From the NCBI RefSeq assembly GCF_000003605.2, contig NW_003122721.1, positions 1-11,964 on the forward strand: a stretch of DNA of 11,964 nucleotides, in the 5' to 3' direction. Below the pieces are notes generated by a model, which was not told the DNA's origin, did not search any database, and saw only the letters and a list, made by a program, of their open reading frames with translations. Made by a program: the position numbers and the translations under genes. Source of the stretch: Saccoglossus kowalevskii. Taxonomy: Eukaryota; Hemichordata; Enteropneusta; Harrimaniidae. This document shows, in pieces, positions 9,024 to 11,964 of the stretch (positions are counted from its first letter, which is position 1; every line of letters starts with the position of its first letter).

Positions 9024-9547
9024 TTCACTGCACAAAAATGTCACATTGTGAATATCTATGTACTAAAAGTCACATTGGAATATCTATTGTACTAAAATGT
9101 CACATTGTGAATGTCTACTTTACTAAAATGACACATTGTGAATGTTTACTGCACTAAAATGTCACTCTGTGAATGTCTACTGCACTAAAATGTCACATTG
9201 TGAATGTTTACTGCACGAAAATGTCACATTGTGAATGTCTACTGGACTAAAATGTCACATTGTGAATGTCTATTGCACTAAAATGTCACATTGTGAATGT
9301 CTACTACACAACAATGTCACATTGTGAATATCTACTGCACTAAAATGTCACATTGTGAATAGCTACTGCACTAAAATGTCACATTGTGAATGTTTACTGC
9401 ACAAAAATGTCACATTGTGAATATCTATTGTACTAAAATGTCACATTGTGAATATCTATTGTACTAAAATGTCACATTGTGAATACCTACTGTACTAAAA
9501 TATCACATTGTGATTGTCCACTGCACACAAATGTCACATTGTGAATC
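8869..9547 (+). repeat. Superblock 7, short hybrid copy (about 0.68 kb)
   Basis: Starts with CTTCACTGCAC and the 155-bp module, repeated at 9024. After two TATCTATTGTACT-type monomers it jumps, near 9094-9125, into the 124-bp-unit region (TGTCTACTTTACT, then ATGACAC, marker at 9163). A second joint near 9391-9418 links a TGTTTACTGCACA monomer directly to TATCTATTGTACT, skipping the usual closing monomers. It contains three single-base deletions within about 25 bp (9058-9080). Two deletions relative to the full order explain its small size. Confidence 0.78.
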
Positions 9548-9750
9548 TTCACTGCACAAAAATGTCACATTGTGAATATCTATTGTACTAAAATGTCACA
9601 TTGTGAATATCTATTGTACTAAAATGTCACATTGTGAATATCTACTGTACTAAAATGTCACATTGTGAATATCCAATGCTTTAAAATGACACATTGTGAA
9701 TATCCACTGCACTAAAATATCACATTGTGAATATTCACTGCACAAAAATG

Positions 9751-10178
9751 TTACACTGTGAATATCTACTGTACTAAAATGTCACATTGTGAATATTGAC
9801 TGCACTAAAATGTCACATTGTGAATTTCCACTGCACTAAAATGTCACATTGTGAATGTCCACTGCATTAAAATGTCACATTGTGAATGTCCATTGCACTA
9901 AATGTCACATTGTGAATTTCCACTGCACTAAAATGTCACATTGTGAATGTCAACTGCATTAAAATGACACATTGAAAATGTCTACTGCACAAAAATGCCA
10001 CATTGTGAATGTCTATTACACTAAAATATGTCTAATGTCTACTGCACTAAAATGTCACATTGTTAATGTTTACTGCACGAAAATGTCACATTGTGAATGT
10101 CTACTGTACTAAAATGTCACATTGTGAATGTCTACTGCACGAAAATGTCACATTGTTAATATTCACTGCACAAAAATG
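9751..10178 (+). repeat. 428-bp module, copy D (428 bp)
   Basis: Same order as copy A. It is 1 bp longer because the TATTGACTGCACT monomer is followed by AAAATG instead of AAATG. It shares this state and the ATGCCACATTG variant only with the copy at 11322, which lies exactly 1571 bp downstream. Confidence 0.83.
10023..10048 (+). repeat. 26-bp truncated monomer, copy 5
   Basis: Same sequence and context as the copy at 5956. The monomer two positions upstream has the ATGCCACATTG change shared with the copy at 11594. Confidence 0.85.
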
Positions 10179-10489
10179 TTACACTGTGAATATCTACTGT
10201 ACTAAAATGTCACATTGTGAATGTCCACTGCACTAAAATGTCACATTGTGAATTTCCACTGCACTAAAATGTCACATTGTGAATGTCCACTGCATTAAAA
10301 TGACACATTGTAAATATCCACTACACAAAAATGTCACATTGCGAATGTCTACTGTACTAAAATGTCACATTGTGAATGTCTACTGCACTAAAATGTCACA
10401 TTGTTAATGTTTACTGCACGAAAATGTCACATTGTGAATGTCTACTGTACTAAAATGTCACATTGTGAATGTCTACTGCACTAAAATGT
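10179..10489 (+). repeat. Ten-monomer linker, copy 6
   Basis: Same order and length as the other linkers. TAAATATCCACTACACA near 10312 replaces TAAATGTCC and is shared only with the partial copy near 11882. The partial seventh linker starting at 11750 departs from this order at about 11890. Confidence 0.82.
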
Positions 10490-10790
10490 CACTCTGTGAA
10501 TGTCTACTGCACTAAAATGTCACATTGTGAATGTTTACTGCACGAAAATGTCACATTGTGAATGTCTACTGTACTAAAATGTCACATTGTGAATGTCTAC
10601 TGCACTAAAATGTCACTCTGTGTATGTATACTGCACTAAAATGTCACATTGTGAATGTTTACTGCACGAAAATGTCACATTGTGAATGTCTACTGCACTA
10701 AAATGTCACATTGTGAATGTTTACTGCACTAAAATGTCACTCTGTGAATGTCTACTGCACTAAAATTTCACATTGTGAATGTTTACTGCA
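10440..10790 (+). repeat. 124-bp four-monomer run, markers 10490, 10614, 10738
   Basis: Spacings are 124 and 124 bp. The GTGTATG form is at 10614, in the middle of this run and not in its last or next-to-last original position. In front of the third marker the tail is TTTACTGCACT, a mix of the TTTACTGCACG and CTACTGCACT types, which suggests an exchange point. Confidence 0.8.
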
Positions 10791-11321
10791 AGAAAATGTC
10801 ACATTGTGAATGTCTACTGGACTAAAATGTCACATTGTGAATGTTTACTGCACGAAAATGTCACATTGTGAATGTCTACTGGACTAAAATGTCACATTGT
10901 GAATGTCTATTGCACTAAAATGTCACATTGTGAATGTCTACTACACAAATGTCACATTGTGAATATCTACTGCACTAAATGTCACATTGTGATGTTTACT
11001 GCACGAAAATGTCACATTGTGAATATCCATCGCACTAAAATGTCACATTGTGAATATCTACTGTTACTAAAATATCACATTGTGATTGTCTACTGCACAC
11101 AAATGTCACATTGTGAATCTCACTGCACAAAAATGTCACATTGTGAATATCTATTGTACTAAAAATGTCACATTGTGAATATCTATGTACTAAAATGTCA
11201 CATTGTGAATATCTACTGTACTAAAATGTCACATTGTGAATATCCAATGCTTTAAAATGACACATTGTGAATATCCACTGCACTAAAATATCACATTGTG
11301 AATATTCACTGCACAAAAATG

Positions 11322-11749
11322 TTACACTGTGAATATCTACTGTACTAAAATGTCACATTGTGAATATTCACTGCACTAAAATGTCACATTGTGAATTTCC
11401 ACTGCACTAAAATGTCACATTGTGAATGTCCACTGCATTAAAATGTCACATTGTGAATGTCCACTGCACTAAATGTCACATTGTGAATTTCCACTGCACT
11501 AAAATGTCACATTGTGAATGTCAACTGCATTAAAATGACACATTGAAAATGTCTACTGCACAAAAATGCCACATTGTGAATGTCTATTACACTAAAATAT
11601 GTCTAATGCCTACTGCACTAAAATGTCACATTGTTAATGTTTACTGCACGAAAATGTCACATTGTGAATGTCTACTGTACTAAAATGTCACATTGTGAAT
11701 GTCTACTGCACGAAAATGTCACATTGTTAATATTCACTGCACAAAAATG
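11322..11749 (+). repeat. 428-bp module, copy E (428 bp)
   Basis: Identical in length and order to the copy at 9751, and close to it in sequence. Differences I can see are TATTCACTG versus TATTGACTG, TGTCCACTGCACT versus TGTCCATTGCACT, and TAATGCCTACTG versus TAATGTCTACTG. This is the least diverged pair of modules in the window. Confidence 0.83.
11594..11619 (+). repeat. 26-bp truncated monomer, copy 6
   Basis: Lies exactly 1571 bp after the copy at 10023, with one change (TAATGCCTACTG for TAATGTCTACTG). Confidence 0.85.
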
Positions 11750-11964
11750 TTACACTGTGAATATCTACTGTACTAAAATGTCACATTGTGAATGTCCACT
11801 GCACTAAAATGTCACATTGTGAATTTCCACTGCACTAAAATGTCACATTGTGAATGTCCACTGCATTAAAATGACACATTATAAATATCCACTACACTAA
11901 AATGTCACATTGTGAATGTTTACTGCACGAAAATGTCACATTGTGAATGTCTACTGTACTAACA

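Larger units (their letters stand above)
9548..11118 (+). repeat. Superblock 8 (1571 bp), left copy of a recent duplication
   Basis: Runs from the CTTCACTGCAC monomer through the 428-bp module (9751-10178), the 310-bp linker, markers at 10490, 10614 and 10738, and the GGACT region, to TATCCATCGCACT (TCG at 11030). The end is abnormal: instead of CCACTCTACT it goes to TATCTACTGTTACT and a TGATTGTCTACTGCACAC monomer. Its left 775 bp or so is repeated 1571 bp downstream with shared private variants (ATGCCACATTG near 9997 and 11567, TAAATATCC near 10312 and 11882). The right end carries many single-base indels. Confidence 0.83.
1..11964 (+). repeat. 31-bp satellite array filling the whole window
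   Basis: Seen directly: the window is about 386 head-to-tail copies of a 31-bp monomer, all in one orientation. The monomer is the core AAAATGTCACATTGTGAA plus a 13-bp tail, most often TGTCTACTGCACT. Most copies differ from the consensus by a few substitutions, and the same variants recur in fixed order, so this is a higher-order satellite and not a simple homogeneous repeat. Common length variants are 30-bp copies (CACTAAATG instead of CACTAAAATG) and a 26-bp truncated copy. Composition is about 35% GC; the consensus contains no CpG but many TpG and CpA steps. No unique sequence interrupts the array and neither end is reached, so true length and flanks are unknown. There is no stretch with protein-coding character on either strand. 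From general knowledge, arrays like this are typical of eukaryotic heterochromatin or large minisatellite loci; I cannot assign species or locus. The plus strand is simply the strand on which the monomer is described. Confidence 0.98.
11119..11964 (+). repeat. Superblock 9 (right end cut by window)
   Basis: Begins with a shortened start monomer (AATCTCACTGCAC, one T lost) and follows superblock 8 monomer by monomer through the 428-bp module (11322-11749) until about 11890. There the CCACTACACA monomer becomes CCACTACACT and the sequence moves to TGTTTACTGCACG, where superblock 8 has the TTGCGAATG monomer. The window ends mid-array in a TGTCTACTGTACT monomer followed by AACA. Confidence 0.8.

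Noticed and set aside
10872-11162. Open reading frame of 96 codons on the plus strand
   Set aside because: Its length results from several 1-2 bp indels at 10945-11160 that keep moving the frame away from the repeat's TGA and TAA. The translation is the same repetitive Cys/His-containing phrase in shifting phases; the regular Cys and His are a by-product of the TGTCAC core and do not form a zinc finger.
1-11964. CRISPR array (conserved core plus variable tail resembles repeat and spacer)
   Set aside because: The tails are a small set of related, reused variants and are only 13 bp, with no unique spacers, leader or cas genes. The whole monomer is one homologous repeat.
1-11964. CRP-like operators (TGTGA and TCACA half-sites)
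   Set aside because: A CRP site is TGTGA-N6-TCACA. Here the half-sites are in the opposite order with one base between them, or about 20 bases apart across monomers, and nothing else suggests a bacterial genome.
1-11964. SOX-type site (ACAATG on the minus strand, once per monomer)
   Set aside because: A six-base match is too short to support a regulatory claim, and the flanking C (CACAATG) is not the preferred base. It follows simply from the repeat consensus.
1-11964. Genes on the minus strand
   Set aside because: The minus strand of the consensus carries three stops per 31 bp (two TAG, one TGA) that cover all frames as the phase rotates, so no meaningful open frame exists.
1-11964. Embedded transposon, tRNA or rRNA gene
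   Set aside because: Reading through the window, every segment is recognisable as 31-bp monomers or short deletions of them; there is no non-repeat insert large enough to hold such an element.

Overview
The whole 11,964-bp window is one uninterrupted tandem repeat: a 31-bp satellite/minisatellite monomer present about 386 times (11,964/31), all in the same orientation, with both window edges inside the array. The monomer has an 18-bp core, AAAATGTCACATTGTGAA, followed by a 13-bp tail whose commonest form is TGTCTACTGCACT (about 35% GC). I see no gene, RNA gene, mobile element, CRISPR array, origin or flanking unique DNA. Because 31 is not a multiple of 3, and the plus strand carries a TGA (in TTGTGAAT) and a TAA (in CACTAAAA) per typical monomer, every frame closes quickly. 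The two longest open stretches are by-products of repeat variants. An array of this size and structure points to a eukaryotic nuclear genome, probably a centromeric, pericentromeric, subtelomeric or large intergenic satellite. The species cannot be told from this sequence, and I do not recognise the monomer as a named family.

The array is organised at several scales. (1) 31-bp monomers fall into recurring variant classes defined mainly by the tail (TGTCTACTGCACT, TGTTTACTGCACG, TGTCTACTGTACT, TGTCTACTGGACT, TATCTATTGTACT, TATCCATCGCACT, CTTCACTGCACA, TATCCAATGCTTT and others). (2) A four-monomer, 124-bp unit marked by the core variant CACTCTGTG forms short runs of 3-5 copies. (3) Fixed-order modules recur: a 155-bp five-monomer module, a module of about 428 bp containing a 26-bp truncated monomer, and a ten-monomer (310-bp) linker found six times with identical length. 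(4) These assemble into irregular superblocks of about 0.7-2.0 kb, delimited here by the CTTCACTGCAC monomer (boundaries near 1149, 3032, 4614, 5419, 6839, 8869, 9548 and 11119).

Region by region: 1-1148 is a superblock missing its left end. 1149-3031 is a long one with the truncated-monomer module. 3032-4613 has the most 124-bp repeats (five markers). 4614-5418 is a short, internally deleted block. 5419-6838 and 6839-8868 are mosaic blocks. 8869-9547 is a deleted or hybrid block. 9548-11118 and 11119-11964 are two copies offset by 1571 bp that share private variants, so they are the most recent duplication visible. Length differences between blocks are mostly whole monomers or multiples of 124 bp, as expected from unequal exchange or replication slippage in register.

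The points most worth following are the hierarchical higher-order structure, the odd-centred dyad TCACA-T-TGTGA in nearly every core next to an A-tract spaced about three helical turns apart, the uneven distribution of variation (stable core, variable tail), and two dense clusters of single-base indels that may mark degeneration or read/assembly error.
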